Origin: Leptospirillum sp.
GTDB taxonomy: Bacteria > Nitrospirota > Leptospirillia > Leptospirillales > Leptospirillaceae
Assembly (NCBI GenBank): GCA_027346125.1
Contig: DAIEST010000017.1
Coordinates: 1-6,315, forward strand
DNA: 6,315 nt
Direction: 5' to 3'
Below, piece by piece: positions 1 to 6,315 of this stretch; positions within the stretch are counted from its first letter, which is position 1; each line of letters begins with the position of its first letter. Made by a program: the position numbers and the translations under genes. The notes beneath the pieces are model-generated. The model was given only the letters and a program-made list of their open reading frames with translations, made no database searches and was not told the DNA's origin.

Positions 1-1137
1 TGCGGGACCAAGCTTTGGAGCGAAAAGCTCGGTCTTTTCAATGTTTGGATGTGGAATCTCGGCGGCTTCGTCGCCGATGTTTCTCTCGATCTGGGTTTCG
101 AGTCCGGTCGTGAGTATTCTGACTTCATCTGGCCCATCGACGTATACGTTCTGTCTTTCATTCTCGCCCCTCTTGCGCTCAATCTCTACATGACCGTCCT
201 TAATCGGAAGGTGAAGGGGATCTACCCAACCCTCTGGTTTTTTATGGGATGCCTCCTTTATCTCCCGACGACCTTCTCCCTTTCCCAGTCGGTTGAAGTC
301 TTCCATGTGACCGGTCTGAACGAGGCCCTTCTGACCTGGTGGTCGGGGCACAACCTGTTCGGTCTTTGGATTACGCCGATGTCGATGGCCGTGGCCTATT
401 ACATGATTCCCAAGCTGACGGGGAACCCTCTGTACAGCCATAAGCTCGCACATCTCAACTTCTGGTCGAACTTTGCATTCTACTCGACCCCTGGTGCCCA
501 CCATCTCATGGGAGCTCCAATCCCGGAGTGGCTCAAGTCCTTTGCTTCGGTGTCGGGTGTGTTGATTCTTGTGCCGTCCATGGCCTTTCTGGCGAACGCC
601 TTGCTCACGATGTACGGGAAATGGCGTCTGTTCGTGGAGGTTCCTCCGCTCCGCTGGGTGGCAACAGGGACATTGTTTGCCATTCCGCTGAACTTTCAGG
701 GCGGATTCCAGCAGACCCGTGCCATCAACTGGTATATCCACGGAACCCACTGGGTGGTGGCTCATGCCCACCTGGGAATTCTCGGGTTTTCGACCTTCGT
801 TGAAATTGGCGGTACCTATTACGGTATCGAGCGTCTTCTCCGGAAGAAGTTCAATCCGACCCTTGAGCTATGGCATTACTGGCTGACTGCGATCGGGTTC
901 GTGATCTTCTGGACCAGTTTGACTGCGGCCGGATTGATTCAGGCTGCCGCGAAGGTGTACGAAGTTCCTTACATCGATTCTGTGGTTGCAACGCATCCGT
1001 ACATGGTAGCCCGTTCGTGGGGCGGTTTCCTGATCATTACCGGTCAGTGGATCTTCCTCTACAATGCCTATCGTACGGCCACTTCCCCGTCGACCGTTTC
1101 CACTTCTCCGGTCACGGAAGGTGCTGCGGCCCGGTAA
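1..1137 (+). CDS. ccoN: cbb3-type cytochrome c oxidase subunit I (CcoN), 5'-truncated
   Basis: This is the catalytic haem-copper subunit of a C-type (cbb3) terminal oxidase, an inner-membrane protein that reduces O2 to water. The frame is open from nt 1. Residues before the Met at nt 49 (GTKLWSEKLG...) read as CcoN, so that Met is internal and the true start lies upstream. Counting from the first codon in the window (378 codons visible), the CuB ligands are H117 in the GHN motif and H167-H168. Y161, six residues before the HH pair, sits where the cross-linked active-site Tyr is expected. H255 and H257 in VAHAHLG fit the haem b3 and haem b ligands. The other haem b His would lie upstream. About nine hydrophobic helices are visible. 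The Glu that follows the first metal His in NorB (HLWVE) is absent (HNLFG here), which argues against a nitric oxide reductase. The C-terminus is a Ser/Thr/Pro/Ala-rich tail. A terminator follows and no ccoO is downstream, so this is the last gene of its operon. Confidence 0.92.
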   Translation, partial: CGTKLWSEKLGLFNVWMWNLGGFVADVSLDLGFESGREYSDFIWPIDVYVLSFILAPLALNLYMTVLNRKVKGIYPTLWFFMGCLLYLPTTFSLSQSVEVFHVTGLNEALLTWWSGHNLFGLWITPMSMAVAYYMIPKLTGNPLYSHKLAHLNFWSNFAFYSTPGAHHLMGAPIPEWLKSFASVSGVLILVPSMAFLANALLTMYGKWRLFVEVPPLRWVATGTLFAIPLNFQGGFQQTRAINWYIHGTHWVVAHAHLGILGFSTFVEIGGTYYGIERLLRKKFNPTLELWHYWLTAIGFVIFWTSLTAAGLIQAAAKVYEVPYIDSVVATHPYMVARSWGGFLIITGQWIFLYNAYRTATSPSTVSTSPVTEGAAAR

Positions 1138-1160
1138 CGGAAATCAATACCTGCTTTGAG

Positions 1161-1191
1161 GAGGGGGGTGCCTTGGCATCCCCCTTTTTTT
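1161..1191 (+). terminator. Rho-independent terminator after ccoN
   Basis: A GC-rich stem is formed by GGGGGGTGCC (1163-1172) and GGCATCCCCC (1175-1184). It gives ten pairs including one G-U wobble, with the innermost pair probably open so that the loop is CTTG. Seven T residues (1185-1191) follow immediately. It begins 23 nt after the ccoN stop codon and separates the oxidase operon from tatA. Confidence 0.93.
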
Positions 1192-1215
1192 GTCATGATC
1201 GGAAATCCTGTTTCG

Positions 1216-1224
1216 TGGTATGAT
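1216..1224 (+). promoter_or_regulatory. Putative extended -10 promoter of tatA
   Basis: TGGTATGAT gives an extended -10 (TG-n) and a hexamer one base from TATAAT, about 55 nt upstream of the tatA start. No good -35 lies 16-18 nt upstream. TTGTCA at 1190-1195 resembles a -35 but is 23 nt away, which is too far. A promoter is expected here because the terminator directly upstream isolates tatA from ccoN. Confidence 0.45.
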
Positions 1225-1268
1225 CAGACTACGACCATGAAGGAAGTCTTGTTTTTCTGCAATCAGTC

Positions 1269-1275
1269 AGGAGGT
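1269..1275 (+). promoter_or_regulatory. Strong Shine-Dalgarno of tatA
   Basis: AGGAGGT matches the anti-Shine-Dalgarno almost perfectly and ends 4 nt before the ATG at 1280. It decides the start codon: the in-frame GTG codons at 1274 and 1277 overlap or abut the ribosome site and are too close to be used. Confidence 0.8.
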
Positions 1276-1279
1276 GGTG

Positions 1280-1501
1280 ATGTTTTCCGGATTATTTGAG
1301 CCTGTTCATCTGCTGGTGATCCTTGGGATTGTCCTGCTTTTGTTTGGTGGCCGAAAACTCCCGGAAATCGGTTCCGGAATGGGGAAGGCGATTGCGAATT
1401 TCCGGCGTTCCTACAAAGGTGAAGACGGAGAAAATCATAATGCCCCTGTCGATCCCGATTCAAAGTCAGACTCGGTTTCAAAGCCGCCGCTGTCTCGCTG
1501 A
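1280..1501 (+). CDS. tatA: Sec-independent (twin-arginine) protein translocase subunit TatA
   Basis: This is the pore-forming or membrane-thinning subunit of the Tat system, which exports folded, often cofactor-containing proteins across the cytoplasmic membrane. The 73-residue product has the full TatA plan. A short N-terminus (MFSGLFEP) carries a polar residue just before the helix, E7. One transmembrane helix spans about residues 9-22 (VHLLVILGIVLLLF). A glycine hinge FGGRKLPE follows at 22-29, then an amphipathic helix of about 30-46 with the conserved Phe in ANFRR (F41). The tail is hydrophilic, Asp/Ser-rich and probably disordered. The size and FG-x-KLPE motif match TatA/TatE; TatB is usually longer. 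ATG 1280 is chosen because of its Shine-Dalgarno. The gene appears monocistronic, with a terminator before it and an unrelated promoter after it. No tatB or tatC is in the window, so partners must be encoded elsewhere. Tat substrates can include periplasmic redox proteins, but a link to the adjacent oxidase is only inference. Confidence 0.95.
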   Translation: MFSGLFEPVHLLVILGIVLLLFGGRKLPEIGSGMGKAIANFRRSYKGEDGENHNAPVDPDSKSDSVSKPPLSR

Positions 1502-1614
1502 CTCACGCCGGATTCCTTGAAACTGCTGGGCCCGGACGTTCACCGATCTGCGTTTTTTCTTCTCCTCATCTAAAACAAGCACTTCCCCTCTCCTGCCCGA
1601 ACGTAATGTCCCGT

Positions 1615-1634
1615 CGGATCCGAACCCGGATCCG
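1615..1634. repeat. Paired palindromic octamers CGGATCCG separated by 4 nt
   Basis: CGGATCCG occurs at 1615-1622 and again at 1627-1634, separated by AACC. Because the octamer is its own reverse complement, the pair is both a direct and an inverted repeat. It can fold into an 8-bp stem with a 4-nt loop. No T-run follows, so it is not a standard terminator. It may be an operator or a transcript hairpin. The same octamer also occurs inside yhaN at 3490-3497 and 5809-5816, so it is not unique to this site. Confidence 0.75.
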
Positions 1635-1655
1635 TTGAAGGAAATTTCCTTCAGC
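1634..1655. repeat. Perfect 18-bp palindrome upstream of yhaO
   Basis: TGAAGGAAATTTCCTTCA (1636-1653) is a perfect inverted repeat with no spacer. Outside it, T1635-G1654 could pair as a wobble in RNA and G1634-C1655 as a normal pair. Its centre lies about 40 nt upstream of the candidate yhaO -10, a common position for a dimeric transcription-factor site. With no loop it folds poorly as RNA, so a protein-binding DNA site is the more natural reading. Confidence 0.75.
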
Positions 1656-1679
1656 AGTCTGGTTCAGAGATCGCTTTCT

Positions 1680-1688
1680 TGCTAGAAT
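1680..1688 (+). promoter_or_regulatory. Putative extended -10 promoter of yhaO-yhaN
   Basis: TGCTAGAAT provides a TG-n extension and a hexamer one base from TATAAT, predicting transcription from about nt 1695 and a leader of roughly 78 nt. The sequence 17 nt upstream (TGGTTC, 1660-1665) is a poor -35. A weak -35 together with the palindromes just upstream would suit an activator-dependent promoter, but that is inference. Confidence 0.4.
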
Positions 1689-1772
1689 TCCCGAGAATCA
1701 CGAAGAGATTTTCTCCTTCTGTTTCTGCTCCGGGCGATTGCGATTTCCGGCATTTCTCGACAAGGGGGCGCC

Positions 1773-3044
1773 TTGAAGTTCGTTCATGCTGCCGATATTC
1801 ATCTGGACAGTCCTCTCAGAGCCCTCTCCTTTCAGGATGGAGCCCAGATCGATCGGATGAGGAGGGCAACCCGTGATGCCTTCGAGCGCCTGATCGATCT
1901 CTGCATCGAACAGCAGGCTTCCTTCCTGATTCTTTCCGGAGATCTCTATGACCGCGATTACCCAAACATGCAGGTTGCCGTATTTCTCCGGAATCAGCTT
2001 GCCAGGCTGGACTCGAAGGGAATCCGGGTCGTGATCAAGAAAGGAAATCACGATGCGGATAACCGGATTACCAGCGCACTGGAACTCCCCGCCAACACCA
2101 GGATTCTGAGCGATCGGAAGCCGGAAACAATCCTGTTCGACGACCTGCCGGACAGAGTTGCGCTCCACGGACAGAGTTTTATGCCGGGTCCGGTGACAGA
2201 GAATCTTGCTCTCTCCTATCCCCTTCCGCTCCAGGGATACTTCAATATCGGTGTTTTGCATACTTCCCTGGCCGGAAATCCTGATCATGATGCCTATGCT
2301 CCGTGCAAGCTCGAGGATCTGACAACGAAAGGCTACGATTATTGGGCTCTTGGACACATCCATAAGTCTGAAATCCTTTGCCGCAGTCCATGGGTGGTCT
2401 ATCCGGGCAATCTCCAGGGGCGTCATTCCAGGGAAACCGGTCCCAAGGGATGTATCCTGGTGGAGGTCGAAGACAATCGGGTGAAAAGCGTCGACTCCGT
2501 TCCCCTCGATGTTGTTCGCTGGCATCAGATCCGGATCGATCTCGGGGGGGCAACCAGCGAATCGGAACTGATCGAAGCAATCCGTTCGGCCCTGACCAGC
2601 GCTTTCCGGGAATCTGACGGTCGTCCGGGCGCGGTTCGACTGAATCTGAATGGCGCCACACCACTCCATTCGACCATCGAGAGTCGGCCCGTTCGTCTTC
2701 GTCAGACCGTTCTGGAGATCGCCGGAGAGATCGGGGGCGACGATCTCTGGATCGAAAAAATAAGGGACAACACGACATCTCCGACAGAAACTCTGCCTTC
2801 AACCCGGAATGAGGCGGAAGGCGACCTGATCCGGATTATGCGGGAATTGCTCCAGGAGGAGGGTGGCCGGCTCTTTCCCTTCATCAAGGCTGAGATGGAT
2901 CCGCTGCGCGCAAAGCTTCCGGAAGAATTGAAGGATCTTCCGGAGTTTTCCCCGCCCGATGAGCTTCTCTGGATGAAGGAAGCATTGGCCCGACTGGAGC
3001 CAAGACTCGTTTCGCGACTTTCCGGGGAAAGGGACGCGCAATGA
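1773..3044 (+). CDS. yhaO: YhaO/SbcD-type DNA repair exonuclease (Mre11-family metallophosphoesterase)
   Basis: This is a cytoplasmic metal-dependent DNA nuclease, expected to work with the YhaN-type ATPase encoded next. The complete product is 423 aa. Metallophosphoesterase motifs appear in order: D8 and H10 (ADIHLD), SGDLYD with D57, GNHD at 91-94, LHTS with H163, and GHIH at 194-197. YPGNLQGRH at 210-218 is typical of the YhaO branch. These cover the expected two-metal ligands and the catalytic His (H93). Residues up to about 245 form the nuclease domain. The remainder is a capping and C-terminal region, charged and helical from about 345. The start is TTG at 1773: MKFVHAADIHLDSPL is exactly where family members begin, and AAGGGGG at 1762-1768 serves as ribosome site. 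The stop TGA overlaps the next ATG (ATGA, 3041-3044), so translation of the pair is probably coupled. Classical SbcD is the alternative, but the sequence style favours YhaO. Confidence 0.93.
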   Translation: MKFVHAADIHLDSPLRALSFQDGAQIDRMRRATRDAFERLIDLCIEQQASFLILSGDLYDRDYPNMQVAVFLRNQLARLDSKGIRVVIKKGNHDADNRITSALELPANTRILSDRKPETILFDDLPDRVALHGQSFMPGPVTENLALSYPLPLQGYFNIGVLHTSLAGNPDHDAYAPCKLEDLTTKGYDYWALGHIHKSEILCRSPWVVYPGNLQGRHSRETGPKGCILVEVEDNRVKSVDSVPLDVVRWHQIRIDLGGATSESELIEAIRSALTSAFRESDGRPGAVRLNLNGATPLHSTIESRPVRLRQTVLEIAGEIGGDDLWIEKIRDNTTSPTETLPSTRNEAEGDLIRIMRELLQEEGGRLFPFIKAEMDPLRAKLPEELKDLPEFSPPDELLWMKEALARLEPRLVSRLSGERDAQ

Positions 3045-6000
3045 GGATCGGCGCTCTCTGTCTCTATGCCTATGGACATTTTCTGGATCGCAGGCTCGAT
3101 TTTGGTCGGGATCCGGGGCTGCATCTGATCTATGGCGATAACGAGGCTGGAAAGAGCACGACCCTGAGGGCTCTTTCCAGTGTGCTGTTCGGATATCCTC
3201 ATGAGGTTGTCGATGGATTCAGGCACGATACGAAAGATATCTCCATCGGGATCGATCTTGTTGCGGAGGACGGGCGCGAACTTTCCTTCGTGAGAAAGCG
3301 TCGGGGAAAGAATCTTCTTGTCAATGGAGACGGTGTTCCGATCGAAGAGGGCCAGATCTCGGCTTTTCTGGGAGGCATTTCCCGGGAGATGTTCGAGAAG
3401 GTTTTTGCCCTCGATCACCTTCGCCTGCATCGGCATGCCCAGGCCCTCCTCGCTGAAGGGGGAGCCCTCGGCTTCAGTCTTGCCGAGGCCGGATCCGGTA
3501 TCGTCGCCCTGAAGACCGTTCTGGATGGATTGAGGAGTGATCGATCCGCGATTTTCCTTCCTGGCGGGTCAAGGCCGAAGCTGAACCAGTTGATTGCCAG
3601 ACTGACCGAGCTTCGCCGGGAGGTCCGCCGTTGTTCGGTGTCGCCGATCGAGTATAAAAAACGCCAGAAGCAGATTGACGAGATCGATGAGTCCCTCCGT
3701 CTGGCCCGCGAAGAGAAAAAGACGGCCGAAATCAGGCTCAGGCAACTGGAGCGCATCGGAAAGAACCTTCCGATGCGGGCGGAATACCGGGCCTTCTCGC
3801 TCAGGATTCAGGAATTGTCCGATGTGCCAATCCTTCCCGCCGACATGACCGAGCGCCGGATCTCGGCCCAGGCGGATCTCAAAACGGCAGAGGAAGAGCA
3901 GATTTCCGCAAGTGCGAAGATCGAGGAACTGGAGGCCGGGATCAAGGCCATCGTGATCGATGAACGAATCCTGGAGGCCCAACCGGAGATCGAACGCCTG
4001 TCCGGGCAGCGGTCTGTGATCGAGAAAGCCGAAAGCGATCTGCCGAAACGTGAGGCGGAAAGGGAGCAGCACTATCGCGCTGCCCGCAATCTGTTGTCGG
4101 AAGCCGAACTCTCCGGGGATCCGGAACGCCTGTCCGGGATCCTGCCGTCGGCCCTGAAACGAAAAAGCATCTCCACACTTGCGGATGCCGGGAGAAAGCT
4201 TCTGGCACAGCAGGATACTGTTCGGGAAAACCTTGAAAAGGCCACTGCCGAACTGGAAAAGGTCCGACTGCAAAAAGACGGATCCCCGCCGCCTCACGAT
4301 ATGGAGGGGATTTCCCGTGCCCTTGTCTTCCGGGACAAGCTTGGCGATATCGGGGGAGAAATATTCCGCAGGACCCGGAGTCTCGAGCGCAAAGCCAATA
4401 TTCTTTCGGAGACGATTCGTGGGCTGGGGGTCTCGAGCGGGTCGGCATCGGATCTCAGGGAGTTGCGCCTTCCTTCCGGGGAAGCGGTGGGTCGCTACAG
4501 GGAACGATTTCTGGAGATCGATGGGGAGATCGGCAGTCTTCTGTCGGAGACCGATCGCCTCGACGACGGGATCAAGGAGTGCGACCGAAAGATTGCCGCG
4601 CTCAAATTCTCCGGGGATGTTGCCACCGAAGAGGACCTGAAGGCTGTCCGTCTCGCTCGCGATGAAGGATGGTCGCTTGTCCGCGGGATTTACATTGACC
4701 GGCAGGACGGAGTGGACGCCCGGGAGACAGCCTTTGCTCCGGACGCCCAGATCGTGTCCTCCTACGAAAAACAGGTCGAACGGGCAGACCATATCGCGGA
4801 TCTCATCCGCAGTCATGTGGAAGAGGCCACGGAGCTTTCTTTACTGGAAAACCTCCGCTGTGAGCTCGATCGGGAGAGCCGGGAAACCGGGGAAAAACTG
4901 GAAATGCTGAAATCTGCCCGGAAGGAAGCGATGGAAGATTGGTCCGGGCTCTGGCCCCAATGCATTGGCGGTCCAGAATTGCCTGGCGAAATGCTTGATT
5001 GGTTGAAACGTCGGGAAACCGCACTGGCGGAAGATCTGCAGCTTGAGGAAGAGCGCGGTGAGCTGGATCTGCTCGTGAAAAAAGAACGGGATGCGAAGGG
5101 AATGCTGGCCGGGGCGCTGAAGGAACTGATGGTCATAACGCCTGAAGAGGATCTCGATCGGCTCAGGGAGAAGGCCGGACTGCTTCTGGAAGAGTCGGTC
5201 CGGGCGAAATCCCTGTACGACAGGGCGAATGAGGCGGTCCGTGCCCAGAGAGAGCATCGGGAACAGGCAGAACAGGCGGCGCTCAGTCTGGAAAACCGGA
5301 TTGCCGAATGGCGGCAGGAGTGGGGGGTTGCGCTCGGCGGGATCGGGCTGGGGTCCGATCTCGGCATCGATGCGGTTCTGGTCACGCTCGAGGCCATGAG
5401 TGGCCTGAATGTCCTGAAAAACCAGATAGAGGACCTGACGCACAGGATCGACACGATGCGGGAAGATCGCGAACGGTTCAGGCGTGACGTCAATGCCCTG
5501 TCCTTTCTGATTCCCGGGTTTCCGTCGTCCGATCCGCTCGAACTTTTGAAACAGCTCAGGACAAAACTTGAGGCGGCCAGAACCGGAATGACCCGTTCGA
5601 ACGGATTGCAGGAGCAATTGAAGGATCTGTCCGGAAAGCGGGAACAGGCTTCAGCGAAAAGTCTTGCCAGCAAGAGGGTCCTTGCCAGTCTTTCCGAGCA
5701 GGCAGGGTGTTCGGATTTTCTGGAACTCTCCGGGATCGAGGAGAAGTCTGCCGAGAAGCAGGGGGCATTGCACTCCCGGCAAATGCTTGAAAGCCATCTT
5801 TTGAGGGACGGATCCGGCCTCGATCTGGACACTCTTTTCATGGAGTGCGACGAAGTGGAAGGAGATCGGGTTCCGGGAGAAATCGCGCTCCAGGAATCCG
5901 CACTGGAAGAGACCGGAGCGCGTATCGAGCAACTTGTGTCAGATCGGGCGACGCTGACCCTCGCGTTCGATCTGATGCTGTCCCAGAACCAGGCAGCCGA

Positions 6001-6315
6001 CTTTCTGCAGGAAGCGGCGATCGTCGAAACGGAAATTGCGGAGCTTGTCCAGGACTACTCCGACCTTGCAATACAGGAAACATTCCTGAGACAGGCGATC
6101 GAACTCTATCGTGACAGGAACCAGGGCCCCGTCCTGTTTCGGGCCAGAAAACTGTTTTCCGAACTCACCGGCGGGGCCTATTCGGGACTTCGGGCGGACA
6201 TCGGCGAGAAGGACGAGCCGGTTCTGATCGCCGAGCATCCGTCCCGGGGAAGTCTTGAGGTGTCAGCGCTCAGCGATGGTACGGTGGATCCTCTTTACCT
6301 GGCCCTGCGTCTGGC
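3041..6315 (+). CDS. yhaN: YhaN-type SMC/Rad50-like AAA ATPase (AAA_27 family), 3'-truncated
   Basis: This is the ATPase partner of the upstream Mre11-like nuclease. By analogy with Rad50 and SbcC it should use ATP to control access of the nuclease to DNA ends. The frame stays open from ATG 3041 to the window edge, giving 1091 codons with no stop. Walker A is GDNEAGKS at 32-39 in an N-terminal ATPase lobe. Family-like motifs follow: FALDH at 122-126, GGSRPKLNQL near 175-184, W544 in EGWSLVRG, DWSGLW at 633-638 and WLKRRE at 654-659. Between them lie long Glu/Arg/Lys/Leu-rich helical stretches such as about 203-240 and 275-345, consistent with coiled coil. The C-terminal lobe begins with the ABC-like signature LSDGT at 1077-1081, followed by LYLALRLA. 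Walker B and the D-loop must lie just downstream. None of the visible cysteines form a CxxC, so there is no Rad50-type zinc hook. The length fits the large YhaN class rather than SbcC. Confidence 0.93.
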   Translation, partial: MRIGALCLYAYGHFLDRRLDFGRDPGLHLIYGDNEAGKSTTLRALSSVLFGYPHEVVDGFRHDTKDISIGIDLVAEDGRELSFVRKRRGKNLLVNGDGVPIEEGQISAFLGGISREMFEKVFALDHLRLHRHAQALLAEGGALGFSLAEAGSGIVALKTVLDGLRSDRSAIFLPGGSRPKLNQLIARLTELRREVRRCSVSPIEYKKRQKQIDEIDESLRLAREEKKTAEIRLRQLERIGKNLPMRAEYRAFSLRIQELSDVPILPADMTERRISAQADLKTAEEEQISASAKIEELEAGIKAIVIDERILEAQPEIERLSGQRSVIEKAESDLPKREAEREQHYRAARNLLSEAELSGDPERLSGILPSALKRKSISTLADAGRKLLAQQDTVRENLEKATAELEKVRLQKDGSPPPHDMEGISRALVFRDKLGDIGGEIFRRTRSLERKANILSETIRGLGVSSGSASDLRELRLPSGEAVGRYRERFLEIDGEIGSLLSETDRLDDGIKECDRKIAALKFSGDVATEEDLKAVRLARDEGWSLVRGIYIDRQDGVDARETAFAPDAQIVSSYEKQVERADHIADLIRSHVEEATELSLLENLRCELDRESRETGEKLEMLKSARKEAMEDWSGLWPQCIGGPELPGEMLDWLKRRETALAEDLQLEEERGELDLLVKKERDAKGMLAGALKELMVITPEEDLDRLREKAGLLLEESVRAKSLYDRANEAVRAQREHREQAEQAALSLENRIAEWRQEWGVALGGIGLGSDLGIDAVLVTLEAMSGLNVLKNQIEDLTHRIDTMREDRERFRRDVNALSFLIPGFPSSDPLELLKQLRTKLEAARTGMTRSNGLQEQLKDLSGKREQASAKSLASKRVLASLSEQAGCSDFLELSGIEEKSAEKQGALHSRQMLESHLLRDGSGLDLDTLFMECDEVEGDRVPGEIALQESALEETGARIEQLVSDRATLTLAFDLMLSQNQAADFLQEAAIVETEIAELVQDYSDLAIQETFLRQAIELYRDRNQGPVLFRARKLFSELTGGAYSGLRADIGEKDEPVLIAEHPSRGSLEVSALSDGTVDPLYLALRL

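Larger units (their letters stand above)
1502..1772. other. Intergenic region between tatA and yhaO
   Basis: These 271 nt are non-coding on both strands as far as I can judge. A run of six T at 1553-1558 lies about 50 nt after the tatA stop, but I could not find a convincing stem in front of it, so a tatA terminator here is unproven. The second half holds two adjacent palindromes (1615-1634, 1634-1655), a candidate promoter (1680-1688) and the yhaO ribosome site. No tRNA or known riboswitch pattern was recognised. Confidence 0.7.

Noticed and set aside
49..51. ATG at 49 as the start of the oxidase gene
   Set aside because: The same frame is open to nt 1, and the 16 upstream residues continue CcoN-like sequence, so this is an internal Met.
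1274..1279. GTG codons as alternative tatA starts
   Set aside because: They overlap or touch the Shine-Dalgarno. ATG 1280 has proper spacing and gives the usual TatA N-terminus.
1237..1299. 20-codon ORF overlapping the tatA start, a possible leader peptide
   Set aside because: It has no ribosome site before its ATG and no regulatory codon run. The overlap looks accidental.
1502..1560. Terminator after tatA at the T-run 1553-1558
   Set aside because: I could not find a stable stem directly before the T-run.
1615..1655. Palindromic cluster as an intrinsic terminator or a mobile-element end
   Set aside because: There is no T-run after the hairpin, no transposase gene, and no matching terminal repeat or target duplication elsewhere in the window.
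1698..2669. Open frame of 323 codons on the - strand opposite yhaO
   Set aside because: It lies entirely antisense to a gene with intact nuclease motifs, and its translation shows no recognisable domain. GC-rich codon bias explains it.
3569..4816. Open frame of 415 codons on the - strand opposite yhaN
   Set aside because: It is antisense to a continuous YhaN frame with conserved motifs. Its product is low-complexity Arg/Pro/Phe/Leu-rich, typical of a shadow frame.
4813..5841. Open frame of 342 codons on the - strand, very Ser/Arg-rich
   Set aside because: It is the complement of Glu/Leu/Arg-rich coiled-coil codons. The Ser/Arg bias is the expected shadow, not a real protein.

Overview
The window looks like ordinary chromosome from an aerobic or microaerophilic bacterium with moderately GC-rich DNA. 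All genes are on the + strand. A divergent cbb3-type oxidase subunit next to a Tat component would fit a Nitrospirota-like organism such as a Leptospirillum relative. That is recalled resemblance rather than a search result, so I hold it with low confidence.

Layout: (1) nt 1-1137 hold the 3' part of ccoN, the catalytic subunit of a cbb3-type haem-copper oxidase, closed by a strong Rho-independent terminator at 1161-1191. (2) nt 1280-1501 hold a single tatA gene for the twin-arginine translocase, with an extended -10 promoter and a near-perfect Shine-Dalgarno. (3) nt 1502-1772 are intergenic. They carry two adjacent palindromic elements (1615-1634 and 1634-1655) and a candidate extended -10 promoter (1680-1688). 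(4) nt 1773-3044 hold a complete YhaO/SbcD-type Mre11-family nuclease gene with a TTG start. (5) From nt 3041 to the window edge runs a YhaN-type SMC/Rad50-like ATPase gene, coupled to the nuclease by an ATGA overlap. At least 1091 codons are open, and its 3' end lies outside the window.

The last two genes form a classic nuclease-ATPase pair. YhaO carries the metallophosphoesterase active site. YhaN carries an N-terminal Walker A, a long helical/coiled-coil middle and a C-terminal ABC-type signature. The two are expected to act together in DNA-end or hairpin processing, like Mre11-Rad50 and SbcCD. The oxidase and Tat genes form separate transcription units, and I see no functional link to the repair pair.

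I found no RNA gene, insertion sequence, CRISPR array or obvious mobile element. I also found no convincing evidence of an undescribed multi-gene system. The least explained parts are the palindromic cluster upstream of yhaO and the marked excess of GATC across the repair genes.
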